Origin: Segatella baroniae DSM 16972 = JCM 13447
GTDB taxonomy: Bacteria > Bacteroidota > Bacteroidia > Bacteroidales > Bacteroidaceae
Reading direction: 5' to 3'
Assembly: GCF_000426585.1 (NCBI RefSeq)
Contig: NZ_AUFQ01000002.1
Location: 1 to 64,000 of the forward strand
DNA length: 64,000 nt
Of the stretch, positions 45,561-54,461 are shown in pieces (position 1 is the stretch's first letter; each line of letters opens with the position of its first letter). The notes under the pieces were generated by a model that did no database searches, was not told the DNA's origin, and was given only the letters and a program-made list of their open reading frames with translations. The position numbers and the translations under genes were made by a program.

Positions 45561-46629
45561 TATAATGCTTGTCGTAGAATCTTTTCTTGACAACATGCCC
45601 CGGGAACACCTTCTTGCGAATCTGAATGTCGAGCGGCGTGTCGAGCTTTGCGCAGTCGGCGTCGACCAATGCCATGCAAACGCTCTTGTCAGTAGAGATG
45701 GTGTGATAGCCCGTGGTGACCACGCCCACCTCCCGTCCGTCCTTCAAAACGGCATAGCCGTGGCGCGGAATGGCCTTGTCGGCGAGTTCTATGCCCACCA
45801 GCTTCCTCCTGACGCCCTCCGCCTTCTGCTTGACGAGAGCCTCCTTGCCGATGAATTCGGGCTTGTCGAGCTTGCAGAACATGCTCAGGCCCGCCATGAC
45901 GGGCGATATTTCGGGCGACAACTCGTCACCGTAGAGCGGCAATCCCACCTCGAAGCGCAGCGTGTCGCGGCACCCCAGGCCGCAGGGAGTGACGCCGGCG
46001 GCCATCAACGCGTCCCAAGCCTGCTGTATATAGGCATGCGAACCGTAGATTTCGAAGCCGTCCTCACCCGTATAACCCGTGCGGCTGACGATGATGTCGC
46101 CGATGGTCTTGACGGTGTAGAAGGTCAGTTCGTCGCACGCAAGGCGCAACACCTTCTCCATCACTTCGGCGGCTTCCGGGCCTTGGACGGCCAACTGACC
46201 GTAGTCGTCGCTCCGGTTCCGCAGGTCGATGTCGAAACCCTCGGCGTTCTGCCGCATCCAAGCCCAGTCCTTGTCGATGTTGGCGGCGTTGATGACGATG
46301 AAATAGCGCTGCTCGCCCATCTTGTAGACCAGTAGATCGTCGACCGTGCCGCCGTCCTCGTAGAGCATCATGCCGTAGAAAACCTTGCCGACGGGTGCGC
46401 CCGTCACGTCGTTGGTGAAGATGTGGTTCACCCACCGCTCGGCGTCGGGGCCTTCCACCGTCACCTCACCCATGTGGCTCACGTCGAAGACGCCACAGTG
46501 TTGGCGCACGGCCTGGTGCTCTTCCGTGATGTTGGTGTACTGGATGGGCATGTCGAATCCGCCGAAAGGCGAGATCAACGCCCCTTGTTTCACGTGTCTG
46601 TCATAGAGACAAGTTCGTTTGTTCTCCAT
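45553..46629 (-). CDS. gcvT: Aminomethyltransferase (glycine cleavage T protein)
   Basis: Transfers the methylene group from aminomethyl-GcvH to tetrahydrofolate and releases ammonia. The 358-aa product begins MENKRTCLYDRHVKQGALIS, has FGGFDMPIQYTNI, the folate-site Asp region GVFDVSHMGEVTVEG (about 42-56), and DTLRFEVGLPLYGDEL near 245. Length is normal (about 360). It is the first gcv gene, 117 bp after lplA; this gap has an 8-bp hairpin (46684-46701) but no recognisable glycine riboswitch. Confidence 0.96.
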   Translation of the reverse strand: MENKRTCLYDRHVKQGALISPFGGFDMPIQYTNITEEHQAVRQHCGVFDVSHMGEVTVEGPDAERWVNHIFTNDVTGAPVGKVFYGMMLYEDGGTVDDLLVYKMGEQRYFIVINAANIDKDWAWMRQNAEGFDIDLRNRSDDYGQLAVQGPEAAEVMEKVLRLACDELTFYTVKTIGDIIVSRTGYTGEDGFEIYGSHAYIQQAWDALMAAGVTPCGLGCRDTLRFEVGLPLYGDELSPEISPVMAGLSMFCKLDKPEFIGKEALVKQKAEGVRRKLVGIELADKAIPRHGYAVLKDGREVGVVTTGYHTISTDKSVCMALVDADCAKLDTPLDIQIRKKVFPGHVVKKRFYDKHYKK

Positions 46630-46746
46630 AAGCTAATTATTATAAGTAAGCGGGAAAAATTGGTTGCTGTGCAATCGTCCGCCCCATCCGGCTCCGGACG
46701 GAATGGCCGTCGGCGGAAGTCGGGCGGTCGAGGTGTCGGCCACGGC

Positions 46747-47718
46747 TCATTCGAGCAGCAGTCGGATGAGGTCTTCCTTCTTCAGGTTCATGATGACGTC
46801 GGCCGTGTCGCCCTTCAAGGCTTCTTGCAGCGCCTCCTCGCGCAGTTCCGTGCCGATGAGCGGCTGCAAAATCTGGTCGTCGAGCGCGCCTATGAGGAAG
46901 TAGTCGCCCACCAGGTTGATGGCCTTGATGCGGTCGTTCTTCACCTCCATGCGTGCTTCCAGCTCGCCCACGCCGTCTATCCGCCTCTTCCTGACGAGCG
47001 TATAGCTGGGGTTTTTGCCGTAGATGAAGGCCGGGGCGAGGTATTCCTGCTCCAGTTCCTCAATGCCGCGGATGTCCGTTTCGGTCAGCATGATCTCGCC
47101 GTCGCACAGGTTTTGCCTGACGAAAGCCTTGAAGTCTTCCAGCGAAATGTCGGCATAGTCTTTCAGAAGCGCGATGTGCTGGCGCACGCTTTCCACGCCC
47201 TTGCTCAGCAGTTTCTCGTTGCTGGGCGTGATGGCGCCCACCATGTTGCGCATGTCGGTGTCGTAGAGCATGGTGCTGTGGACGATGCTGCGGCCCGGCA
47301 GTCGGTAGAAGGCCGAGCCGCTGACCTTCCGGTCGCCGATCATCACGTCGTTGCGGCCGCTGGCCCGGGCGTCGACGCCCAACTTGACGAGCGTCAGCAC
47401 CACCATATTTATATAACGGTTGAACGTGAAATTGACGTTGTCTTCGTCCGTAATGTACGAGAACATGATGTTTTTCATGTCTGCATAGACGCATCCTCCC
47501 CCGCTCTTGCGGCGATAAGTGTGGATGTTGTTGGCCCGACAATAGTCCAGGTTCACCTCGTTTTCTATCAGTTGGTTGCGTCCGAATATCACACTGGGTT
47601 CCACTTGCCACATGAAGAAGCAGTCGGGAGCTTCGATGTGGCGGGCTACGTACTCTTCCATGGCCAAGTAAAAGGACAGCCGTCGTACGCGTTTTTCAGG
47701 CAAAGCTATATATTTCAA
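46747..47718 (-). CDS. lplA: Lipoate-protein ligase
   Basis: Activates free lipoate with ATP and attaches it to carrier lysines, here most likely GcvH K64. The 323-aa product has the catalytic domain with VEPSVIFGRNQLIENEVNLD, the lipoate-binding RRKSGGGCVYADMKNIMFSY (about 69-88) and the lysine-bearing VMIGDRKVSGSAFYR (about 125-139), plus a C-terminal accessory domain (about 240-323). It heads the glycine-cleavage gene run, with a promoter in front. This context implies lipoate scavenging rather than de novo synthesis; lipA/lipB are not in the window. Confidence 0.93.
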   Translation of the reverse strand: MKYIALPEKRVRRLSFYLAMEEYVARHIEAPDCFFMWQVEPSVIFGRNQLIENEVNLDYCRANNIHTYRRKSGGGCVYADMKNIMFSYITDEDNVNFTFNRYINMVVLTLVKLGVDARASGRNDVMIGDRKVSGSAFYRLPGRSIVHSTMLYDTDMRNMVGAITPSNEKLLSKGVESVRQHIALLKDYADISLEDFKAFVRQNLCDGEIMLTETDIRGIEELEQEYLAPAFIYGKNPSYTLVRKRRIDGVGELEARMEVKNDRIKAINLVGDYFLIGALDDQILQPLIGTELREEALQEALKGDTADVIMNLKKEDLIRLLLE

Positions 47719-47746
47719 TGGTTCAGGTTTTTGTAAATAGATATTG

Positions 47747-47754
47747 CAAACTTA
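47747..47754 (-). promoter_or_regulatory. Candidate -7 box of lplA
   Basis: TAAGTTTG on the minus strand, about 30 bp before the lplA ATG, with a TTGG roughly 18 bp further upstream. Confidence 0.5.
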
Positions 47755-47975
47755 CATAAAATATTCGTATTCCAAGCCTATTGGGCGAAAAAAGTTTGTC
47801 GACAGCCCAAAGTAGTCCTTCCGAAGCACAGCCATTGTGTGAAAATATTTGACAAACAACACTAAAAAAGTGGCCTTTTTTGCAGACGAAAGTACTTTGG
47901 ATGAAAAAGACGGCAGGATTTCGACGTTCACATTACAGCCTGACAATCAACCGATTAGCTGCAAACCAGGCAACA

Positions 47976-48119
47976 AAAGGACTGCCATGGCCGGCGAAAG
48001 CTGCACTCTTGGCAGGCAAAAGGGCTGCGGTGGGCGGACAGCCGCCATGCTTCAGGCATGGAAAAGGACTGAAACGAAGGCCTCGGAGGGCTGCTTTGGC
48101 GCGCTGAAAGGATGGAGAC
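47976..48119. repeat. 22-bp-phased intergenic repeat, array 5 (7 units)
   Basis: Cores start near 47976 and then at 47997, 48019, 48041, 48063, 48085 and 48107, 22 bp apart except for one 21-bp step. Sequence is more worn than in other arrays (AAAGGACTGCCAT, AAAGGGCTGCGGT, GGAGGGCTGCTTT). It lies mid-way in the 610-bp gap between lplA and the TonB receptor; nothing else is seen there but the two promoters. Confidence 0.65.
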
Positions 48120-48267
48120 AAGCGGCACGGAAGCGGCCGAACGGCACATGGAAGCATGTCCGTGGGCTGACAGCGGCACGGAATGACACTCGAGACGGAG
48201 CCGTTTTTTAGTGAATAAAAGTTTACAAAAGCAGAATCGAAGCGCAATCATTACCCACAGATAGGTA

Positions 48268-48298
48268 TTGGCTTTCCCGCAGAAAATGCCTACCTTTG
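48268..48298 (+). promoter_or_regulatory. Promoter of the TonB-dependent receptor gene
   Basis: TTGG (48268-48271), 19-bp spacer, TACCTTTG (48291-48298), 34 bp before the ATG. No Fur-type or cobalamin riboswitch sequence was recognised. Confidence 0.6.
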
Positions 48299-48332
48299 CA
48301 GCACTCTAATTTTATTTACAAGCGATTTGATT

Positions 48333-50855
48333 ATGAAAAAGCTTTTACTTTTTATGGTTGGACTTCTGTGTGCCTTGCAAATTGGCGCGCAGGAGACCGA
48401 CGCCATGCTCTTCGGCGACGTCAAAAGCAAGACCACCGGAAAGCATTTGCCCTATGCCACCATCAAGGTGAAGGGCACGAAACTCAAGACTATGTGTGAC
48501 AAAACCGGCCACTTCCAGCTGCCCCACTTGCCTCTGGGCAAGCAGACGGTCGTCGCCTCGATGGTGGGCTACAAGGACCAGGAGCTTGAAGTGATGATGC
48601 AGCGCGAGAAAGGCACGGGCGCCTACTTCCATTTGGACGACGACGAGCTGTCGGTCAACCAGGTGGTGGTGACGGGCACACGCACCCAGCACTATATAAA
48701 GAACGTGCCCATCCGCACGGAGGTGCTCACTTCGAAGGCCATCGTCAACAAGAATGCCCAGAATGTGTTTGAGGCATTGGAGAATACGCCGGGCATTCGG
48801 GTGGAACAACAGTGCCAGTTCTGCAACTTCTCCGAAGTGCGCATGCAGGGACTGGGGGCCGAACACACGCAGGTGCTCATCGACGGCGAGCCCATCTATT
48901 CGGGACTGGCGGGCGTCTATGGCCTTCAGCAGATGAATACCAACGACCTCGACCGCATCGAGATTGTCAAGGGCGCGGGCTCGGCCCTCTATGGCAGCAG
49001 CGCCGTGGCCGGAGCCATCAACCTTATCTCGAAGGAGCCGGGCTATGAGCCGAGTATCAAGGGCGACTTGCAGTTTGGTAACTTTGGTTATAAGAACTAC
49101 AACGCCTCCGGTTCATGGCGTAACAGCGACATCGGCTTCAATGTGTTCGCGCAACGCACGGAGATGGACGCTGTCGACGCTACTCAGGACGGCGTGGGTC
49201 GCAAGGAAGTGAAGCACAAAGACGGCATTTCCGACCGTGTGAACGAAAAGGTGAACAATCTGGGTTTCGGTCTGTACTTCTACAATCCTTTCGCAAAGAA
49301 CGACAAACTCGTCCTCCGCGGCAAGGCCACTGACGAGGAACGCCGGGGCGGTGTCATGACCGACGACCAGTATCTGAACCCCTTTACCGAAATGACGGAG
49401 AACATCAACACGAAGCGTCTCACGTCCGAACTCTCTTATTCGCTGCCCGTGGGCCGGTATTCGCGGTTCGATCTGGCGGTTGCCTACGTACATCACCGCC
49501 GCGAAGCGACCAACGACACTTATCTCGGTTCGTATAAGGAGACCCATGGAGGTAAGGAACCCGATGTCAGTAGCATGCGCCCCTATTTGGCTAAGGAGAA
49601 TACGGTGACACCATCGCTCACTTTCGGTACGAAGATGAGCAATCATAATCTGCTGTTTGGCGCACAGGGCTATTTCACCCGCTTGCGTGAGACCGGCCTT
49701 TATTGCGTTACGGGCAAGCCCGGAGACGCTTATTATGGCACGGATTATACCTCTATCGGTAAGAAGCACGCCAATGAGTTCGGCTTGTTCGTGCAGGATG
49801 AGTGGGATGTAACCCCGCAGTTGAGCGTTGTTCCGGGCTTGCGCCTCGATAGCCATAGCTCGGGCGAGGAGTACTCGTCAAGCAAAGTCGTGTTTGATGG
49901 TAATTTCCCGAAGACCAAGTTCAATGAGACGAGCGTCAATCCTCGTGTGGCCATCAAGTATGCGGCTACTTCCAACCTCGTACTTCGTGCCAATGTGGGT
50001 ACCGGTTTCCGTGCTCCTTACGGCTTCTCCGAGGACTTGCACCTCTGTTCGGGTTCGCCCCGCGTATGGAAATCGTCTGATCTGAAAGCCGAGAAGTCGC
50101 TCAGTTTCAACCTCTCGGGCGATTACTATGGCAAGAACTATCAGCTGAGTGCCAACCTCTTCCGCACGAATCTGCAGAACAAGATTGCCTTTGGCGATGC
50201 CGACGATAAGGTAAAGGCCCTGGGTTATACCTATCAGTGGGAGAATAAGGGCGATGCTTACGTGCAGGGAGTTGAACTGGGTGCTAAGATTAGCCTCATG
50301 AAAGACCTGACAGCCAACCTTAATTGGACTTTCAATCAAGGCGAATACAAGAACGTGCGCGACGAATGGAAGTTCGACGACATCATCAGTGGTCTGGAAG
50401 ATGCTGTAAAGGAGGCGTTGGCCGGTGGTAATGCGGATGATTTGAAGACCGCGAAAGCCAACTTGGCCAGTGTTCAGAGCCGTGAGGCTGAGTACAAACA
50501 GTATGAGAAAGACAGCAAGCAGGTTTCACGTTTCCCACGCATGACCGGCGACTTTACGCTGGAATACACGCCTAATACGTGGACTTTCACGCTCACCAGC
50601 TCGCTCCAAGGCAGAATGTATATCGACTATATGGCTGAAGCCGGCATGCAAGACTCTAAGATAAAGAAGACCGATGCCTGCATGCTTTTCAACTGTCGTG
50701 TGGCTAAACGCATAGGTGAGATGTTCACGGTTTATGCCGGTGGCAAGAACATCTTCAGTTATATTCAGGACGAAAAGCACACCGATGACGCCGCGTTCAT
50801 GTACGCTCCCGTCTTTGGAGCTACTTGGTATGCCGGTGTTAGTGTCCGTCTCTGA
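48333..50855 (+). CDS. TonB-dependent outer-membrane receptor (FepA/BtuB-like, not SusC-type)
   Basis: Energised uptake of an unidentified small ligand (siderophore, heme or metal complex are the usual choices). The 840-aa product has a signal peptide ending at about GAQ, a carboxypeptidase-regulatory-like domain (about 25-105), a plug (about 115-230, with VVVTGTRTQHYIKNVPIRTE and GSALYGSSAVAGAINLISKEP) and a barrel ending in the aromatic region GATWYAGVSVRL. The plug has a CxxC motif in QQCQFCNFSEVRMQG. I use the ATG at 48333, as the alternative is a TTG two codons earlier. No SusD partner is present. The second half is visibly richer in A/T-ending codons than the first. It is followed by a perfect terminator. 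Confidence 0.9.
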   Translation: MKKLLLFMVGLLCALQIGAQETDAMLFGDVKSKTTGKHLPYATIKVKGTKLKTMCDKTGHFQLPHLPLGKQTVVASMVGYKDQELEVMMQREKGTGAYFHLDDDELSVNQVVVTGTRTQHYIKNVPIRTEVLTSKAIVNKNAQNVFEALENTPGIRVEQQCQFCNFSEVRMQGLGAEHTQVLIDGEPIYSGLAGVYGLQQMNTNDLDRIEIVKGAGSALYGSSAVAGAINLISKEPGYEPSIKGDLQFGNFGYKNYNASGSWRNSDIGFNVFAQRTEMDAVDATQDGVGRKEVKHKDGISDRVNEKVNNLGFGLYFYNPFAKNDKLVLRGKATDEERRGGVMTDDQYLNPFTEMTENINTKRLTSELSYSLPVGRYSRFDLAVAYVHHRREATNDTYLGSYKETHGGKEPDVSSMRPYLAKENTVTPSLTFGTKMSNHNLLFGAQGYFTRLRETGLYCVTGKPGDAYYGTDYTSIGKKHANEFGLFVQDEWDVTPQLSVVPGLRLDSHSSGEEYSSSKVVFDGNFPKTKFNETSVNPRVAIKYAATSNLVLRANVGTGFRAPYGFSEDLHLCSGSPRVWKSSDLKAEKSLSFNLSGDYYGKNYQLSANLFRTNLQNKIAFGDADDKVKALGYTYQWENKGDAYVQGVELGAKISLMKDLTANLNWTFNQGEYKNVRDEWKFDDIISGLEDAVKEALAGGNADDLKTAKANLASVQSREAEYKQYEKDSKQVSRFPRMTGDFTLEYTPNTWTFTLTSSLQGRMYIDYMAEAGMQDSKIKKTDACMLFNCRVAKRIGEMFTVYAGGKNIFSYIQDEKHTDDAAFMYAPVFGATWYAGVSVRL

Positions 50856-50910
50856 CGCTCCGCACAGGCTTTAGCCGACTTCTTTTTTTATTCAAATCCA
50901 TACAATCATG

Positions 50911-50946
50911 GGCCCGACAGCAGGAAAATGCTGTCGGGCCTTTTTT
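50911..50946 (+). terminator. Terminator after the TonB receptor gene
   Basis: GGCCCGACAGCA (50911-50922) and TGCTGTCGGGCC (50929-50940) form a perfect 12-bp stem with loop GGAAAA, followed by T6. Confidence 0.93.
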
Positions 50947-51046
50947 GTTTCCGTGCCTGTCAGATGCGAGTATATAAAGACGAATAGGCGGAACGTGATG
51001 AATCATGCTCGCTTTCTTTGCGCAACTCACCCGAAGTTCTGCCTCT

Positions 51047-52393
51047 TTATTCTTTGGGTCTATTTATCAATTCCTTAATATTGATCAATTTCAATTCATT
51101 CAGATAAGCGGCACGTACATTTTCCACCTTATTATATACATCACGGTTCCACGCCTTGTTAGGTGAAAAACCTAAAAGGGCAACCTTCGATGAAGGTGCG
51201 GATTCTAAACGAGCAATCATTTCACCCACAGTAATGTTATTCGTGTCATGTGTAGGGGTATAAGTGACCTCGTCAGTAGTAGGCGAATGATTCTCCGAAA
51301 CAAGATTTACCTCTTTTAATTGATGTAGAATATCCATAGTAACACGTACCGGAATATGCGTTGCCGCTTTTATCTGCAAGGCTGTATGAGGAGTTTCACC
51401 ATTTGCGAAACGCTGACAAATATGACTCAACACGGTCGCGCACATCACCATAAGATCGTTATGACATATATCTTGCGCATCTATCAGACGCTCATAATAC
51501 TCTAAATTCTGGTTGGTATAGCTGAGTTCAGCACAGAAAAGACAGATATACCACGACGCAAGAATCCATAACATAAACAGCGGAAGTGCCGCAAAGGAGC
51601 CATAGATGGCATTATAGCTTGTGAGGAATATCTGTCCGTGAATATAAACAGCCTGTAAGCAGAGCATCGCCAGGCTGGCAATCATTGCGGGGCCTATTGT
51701 TTTAGTAATCTTAACCTTCGCATTGGGCATAAAAACATAAAGTACAATGAACATAAAAGTAAGAATTGCCCACGGCACAAGGTATCGAAGAGAAAAGCTT
51801 GCGATATTTCCAAGAATACGAAGACCATTTAAATTCTCTATAAAACTATAGAAATAGATGCTCAGTCCCGACAATATGATAATGCTGATAGGCACAAGAA
51901 ACATCATCGCGGTGTAGTCTACGATGATCCTACTAAATGGGCGAGAATCCTTCACCTGCCATATACTATCGAAAGCACACTCCACCGTTCTTATCAACGA
52001 GAAGACACTGTAAAGCATGATCACCAATCCAATTCCAATAAAGAGTCCTGTTTTAGCATGAACAAGATAAGATTGAGTGAGCGTTAGCAGCCAAGTGGCA
52101 GCCTCTGGTTGTGCCGACAGCATCTCACGGAACTGATTCTCAATAAACTTACCAAAGCCAAAGCCATCCGCAATAGCAAAAATCATAGCGGCAATAGGCA
52201 CGATTGCCATGAGCGTTGAAAACGAAAGTTGCGTAGCAGAGGCTATATGGTCGCGTTCTAAAAAGAATTTTACAGCGAGATAGAGTTTCTGCAGCTGTCT
52301 GATAAGTATATTTCTTAGTTTCGATCGATGCTCTGTTTTTAAGAACATACCTGTTGTCAAGAAGTATTTTATGCTTTGTATATCCATCTTCAT
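51047..52393 (-). CDS. YihY/BrkB-family inner-membrane protein
   Basis: A 448-aa polytopic membrane protein of unknown function (once misnamed ribonuclease BN). The YihY core spans about 30-310: ATQLSFSTLMAIVPIAAMIFA, then about six membrane segments, with YNAIYGSFAALPLFMLWILASW near 255-280. A C-terminal soluble extension (about 310-448) looks winged-helix-like (ALQIKAATHIPVRVTMDILHQLKEVNLV), as in many Bacteroidetes homologues. Base composition is clearly more AT-rich than the neighbouring genes. It is monocistronic. Confidence 0.88.
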   Translation of the reverse strand: MKMDIQSIKYFLTTGMFLKTEHRSKLRNILIRQLQKLYLAVKFFLERDHIASATQLSFSTLMAIVPIAAMIFAIADGFGFGKFIENQFREMLSAQPEAATWLLTLTQSYLVHAKTGLFIGIGLVIMLYSVFSLIRTVECAFDSIWQVKDSRPFSRIIVDYTAMMFLVPISIIILSGLSIYFYSFIENLNGLRILGNIASFSLRYLVPWAILTFMFIVLYVFMPNAKVKITKTIGPAMIASLAMLCLQAVYIHGQIFLTSYNAIYGSFAALPLFMLWILASWYICLFCAELSYTNQNLEYYERLIDAQDICHNDLMVMCATVLSHICQRFANGETPHTALQIKAATHIPVRVTMDILHQLKEVNLVSENHSPTTDEVTYTPTHDTNNITVGEMIARLESAPSSKVALLGFSPNKAWNRDVYNKVENVRAAYLNELKLINIKELINRPKE

Positions 52394-52607
52394 TGTTGTT
52401 CCTTTTTCGTGAAAGAGTATAACTTATGATGCAAACTTAATAAAAAAGGCGAAATAAGCAACCATTTTCACCTTTTAATATTCACACTTCAAATCTAATT
52501 TGTCAAGTTTTATTCACTCAAAAACAAGCTTCTGAATATGCCCATCTGGCTCAGTGGAGCGGCCGTTTATAGAGGTTTGAAGCGCCCAAACGCATGGTTG
52601 TGAGGTC

Positions 52608-52686
52608 ATAGTTATGCTTTCGCGTGGTGAAAGCATAGCTTTTAGCGTGTCAAAGGGCAGCTTTTACAACGCAAAAGGGCCACAAT
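52608..52686. repeat. 22-bp-phased intergenic repeat, array 6 (4 units)
   Basis: Cores start at 52608, 52630, 52652 and 52674, exactly 22 bp apart (ATAGTTATGCTTT, AAAGCATAGCTTT, AAAGGGCAGCTTT, AAAGGGCCACAAT). It lies in the 580-bp gap between the divergent BrkB and nhaA genes. The remainder of the gap is AT-rich, with an nhaA promoter near its end. Confidence 0.75.
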
Positions 52687-52910
52687 GAAAGCCCCAAAAT
52701 GGGCAAAATAGGGCGCGAAAGGGTGATGAACGCATGGCGAAAAAAGCTAAATGGCTGATTGATAGTGATTTATGAAAATCGCGAGAATTGCGTTATTTCG
52801 TACCAAAATCTTTTTTGTGGCAAATAACGCAACCAGCAGAAGGCGTTTGTAAAGATAATTCAGATCGAGCGATATTTATGAAATAATTTCGTCCGTTTAC
52901 TTATTTTTAT

Positions 52911-52918
52911 TATTTTTG
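52911..52918 (+). promoter_or_regulatory. Candidate -7 box of nhaA
   Basis: TATTTTTG, 56 bp before the nhaA ATG. The -33 element is unclear in this T-rich stretch. Confidence 0.4.
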
Positions 52919-52974
52919 TATGCAACAAAGATTCAGGATAGCTTTGTGTTTATAATTTATCTTTAATAGATTGT

Positions 52975-54300
52975 ATGAGAGAACTTTATCAAAAGAATAT
53001 TGAGAACCGGCTGATTATCCCCACGATGCAGTTTCTGCACCGTGAGAAATCAAGCGGTATCGTGTTGGCCGTGTTTGTTGTTTTGGCGTTGATATTGGCC
53101 AATTCGCCCCTCCGTGATGAGTATTCGCAGTTTTTGGAACATCATTTCGGTTTCATCGTTGACGGTCGGCCCTTGCTCAACTTCAGCGTAGAGCACTGGA
53201 TTAACGACGGACTCATGTCGATGTTTTTCTTCGTCGTGGGACTGGAACTGAAGCGCGAGTTTATCGGAGGCGAGCTGCGCGACTTGCGGAAGGTTGTGTT
53301 GCCGGTGGTGGCAGCTGTCTTTGGCATGCTCTTTCCGGCCGCCATCTATCTGCTTTTCAACCTTGGAACGTCTGTAGACCATGGCTGGGGAATCCCGATG
53401 GCTACGGATATCGCCTTCGCTTTGGCCGTGGTTTATATGCTGGGCGACCGCGTTCCCGTGTCGGCCAAAATCTTTCTGACGACGCTGGCCATAGTAGACG
53501 ACCTCGGTTCGGTGATGGTCATTGCCCTTTTCTACACTTCTCAAATCTCTTTCTTCAATCTGGCGATCGGTTTGGCCTTACTTCTGACCATGTTTGTGGG
53601 CAACCGTCTTGGAATCAAGAATGTATGGTTTTATGGCGTTTTGGGCATCGGTGGCGTTTGGGTGGCCTTTCTGATGTCGGGTATTCACGCTACCATCTCG
53701 GCCGTTTTGGCGGCGATGGTTATCCCGGCTGACTCTCGCATCCCCGAATCCGCGTTTATTGCCCGCGTAAAGAAGCTCACCCGGCAGTTTGAACAGGCCG
53801 AAGCCAATAACGTAAGGACCTTAGAGCCCGAACAATTGGAAATCTTGGAGAAGGTGAAAGCCGACTCGATTCAGGCCATACCACCCCTTCAGCGGCTCGA
53901 ACATGGCCTTCATCCCCTCGTTTCTTTCGTCATTATGCCCGTGTTTGCCTTGGCCAATGCCGGCGTTTCGTTTGTCGATATGGACGTTCGCATGTTGAGC
54001 GCGAATGGAGTTGCGCTCGGTGTGACGTGCGGTTTGCTTCTTGGTAAACCTCTTGGCATCCTTTCTGCCGTGTGGCTGACCGAGAAACTCGGACTGGGCA
54101 GGCGTTCCCGCTCCATCAGTTGGCGCACGGTGGCCGGTCTGGGCTTCCTCGCTTCCATCGGTTTTACGATGTCAATGTTCGTTACGATGCTGGCTTTCAA
54201 TTCGCCCGAGAACCATAATCAGGCCAAGGTAGGTATCTTCCTGGCCTCTATTCTGGGCGGCATCATCGGCTATCGCTTGTTGAAAACGAAAGGAAAGTGA
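52975..54300 (+). CDS. nhaA: Na+/H+ antiporter NhaA
   Basis: Exchanges internal Na+ or Li+ for external protons at the inner membrane. The 441-aa protein has about 12 membrane segments. The ion-binding Asp pair is D175/D176 in TLAIVDDLGSV, the TM IV motif is WGIPMATDIAFALAV, and FFFVVGLELKREFIGGELRD is the family N-terminal signature. A C-terminal segment with GRRSRSISWRTVAGLGFLASIGFTMS is also typical. It has a longer central cytoplasmic loop (about 260-310) than E. coli NhaA (388 aa). It is monocistronic. Confidence 0.95.
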   Translation: MRELYQKNIENRLIIPTMQFLHREKSSGIVLAVFVVLALILANSPLRDEYSQFLEHHFGFIVDGRPLLNFSVEHWINDGLMSMFFFVVGLELKREFIGGELRDLRKVVLPVVAAVFGMLFPAAIYLLFNLGTSVDHGWGIPMATDIAFALAVVYMLGDRVPVSAKIFLTTLAIVDDLGSVMVIALFYTSQISFFNLAIGLALLLTMFVGNRLGIKNVWFYGVLGIGGVWVAFLMSGIHATISAVLAAMVIPADSRIPESAFIARVKKLTRQFEQAEANNVRTLEPEQLEILEKVKADSIQAIPPLQRLEHGLHPLVSFVIMPVFALANAGVSFVDMDVRMLSANGVALGVTCGLLLGKPLGILSAVWLTEKLGLGRRSRSISWRTVAGLGFLASIGFTMSMFVTMLAFNSPENHNQAKVGIFLASILGGIIGYRLLKTKGK

Positions 54301-54364
54301 TTTTATATAGCATATTTTTTCATTAAATATACGGACTTTTATGAGGTGAAGTGTAAAAAAGTGC

Positions 54365-54424
54365 TACCTTTGCGCAAGATAAACCGCACGCGATCACTTG
54401 AAATATTGTTCTCGTTTGTGCGGT
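54365..54424 (+). promoter_or_regulatory. Promoter and 5'-end stem-loop of the next gene
   Basis: The -7 box TACCTTTG (54365-54372) would start the RNA near 54379. Immediately after, ACCGCAC (54383-54389) pairs with GTGCGGT (54418-54424), with CGA/TCG as inner pairs, so the transcript would open with a hairpin. The gene starts 38 bp later. Confidence 0.45.
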
Positions 54425-54461
54425 CTTTGTAAAGAAATAAAAACTCTTTTAATTACAATCC

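Noticed and set aside
46630..46746. Glycine riboswitch before gcvT
   Set aside because: The gap is only 117 bp and I could not find the tandem aptamer core. Only a short 8-bp hairpin is present.
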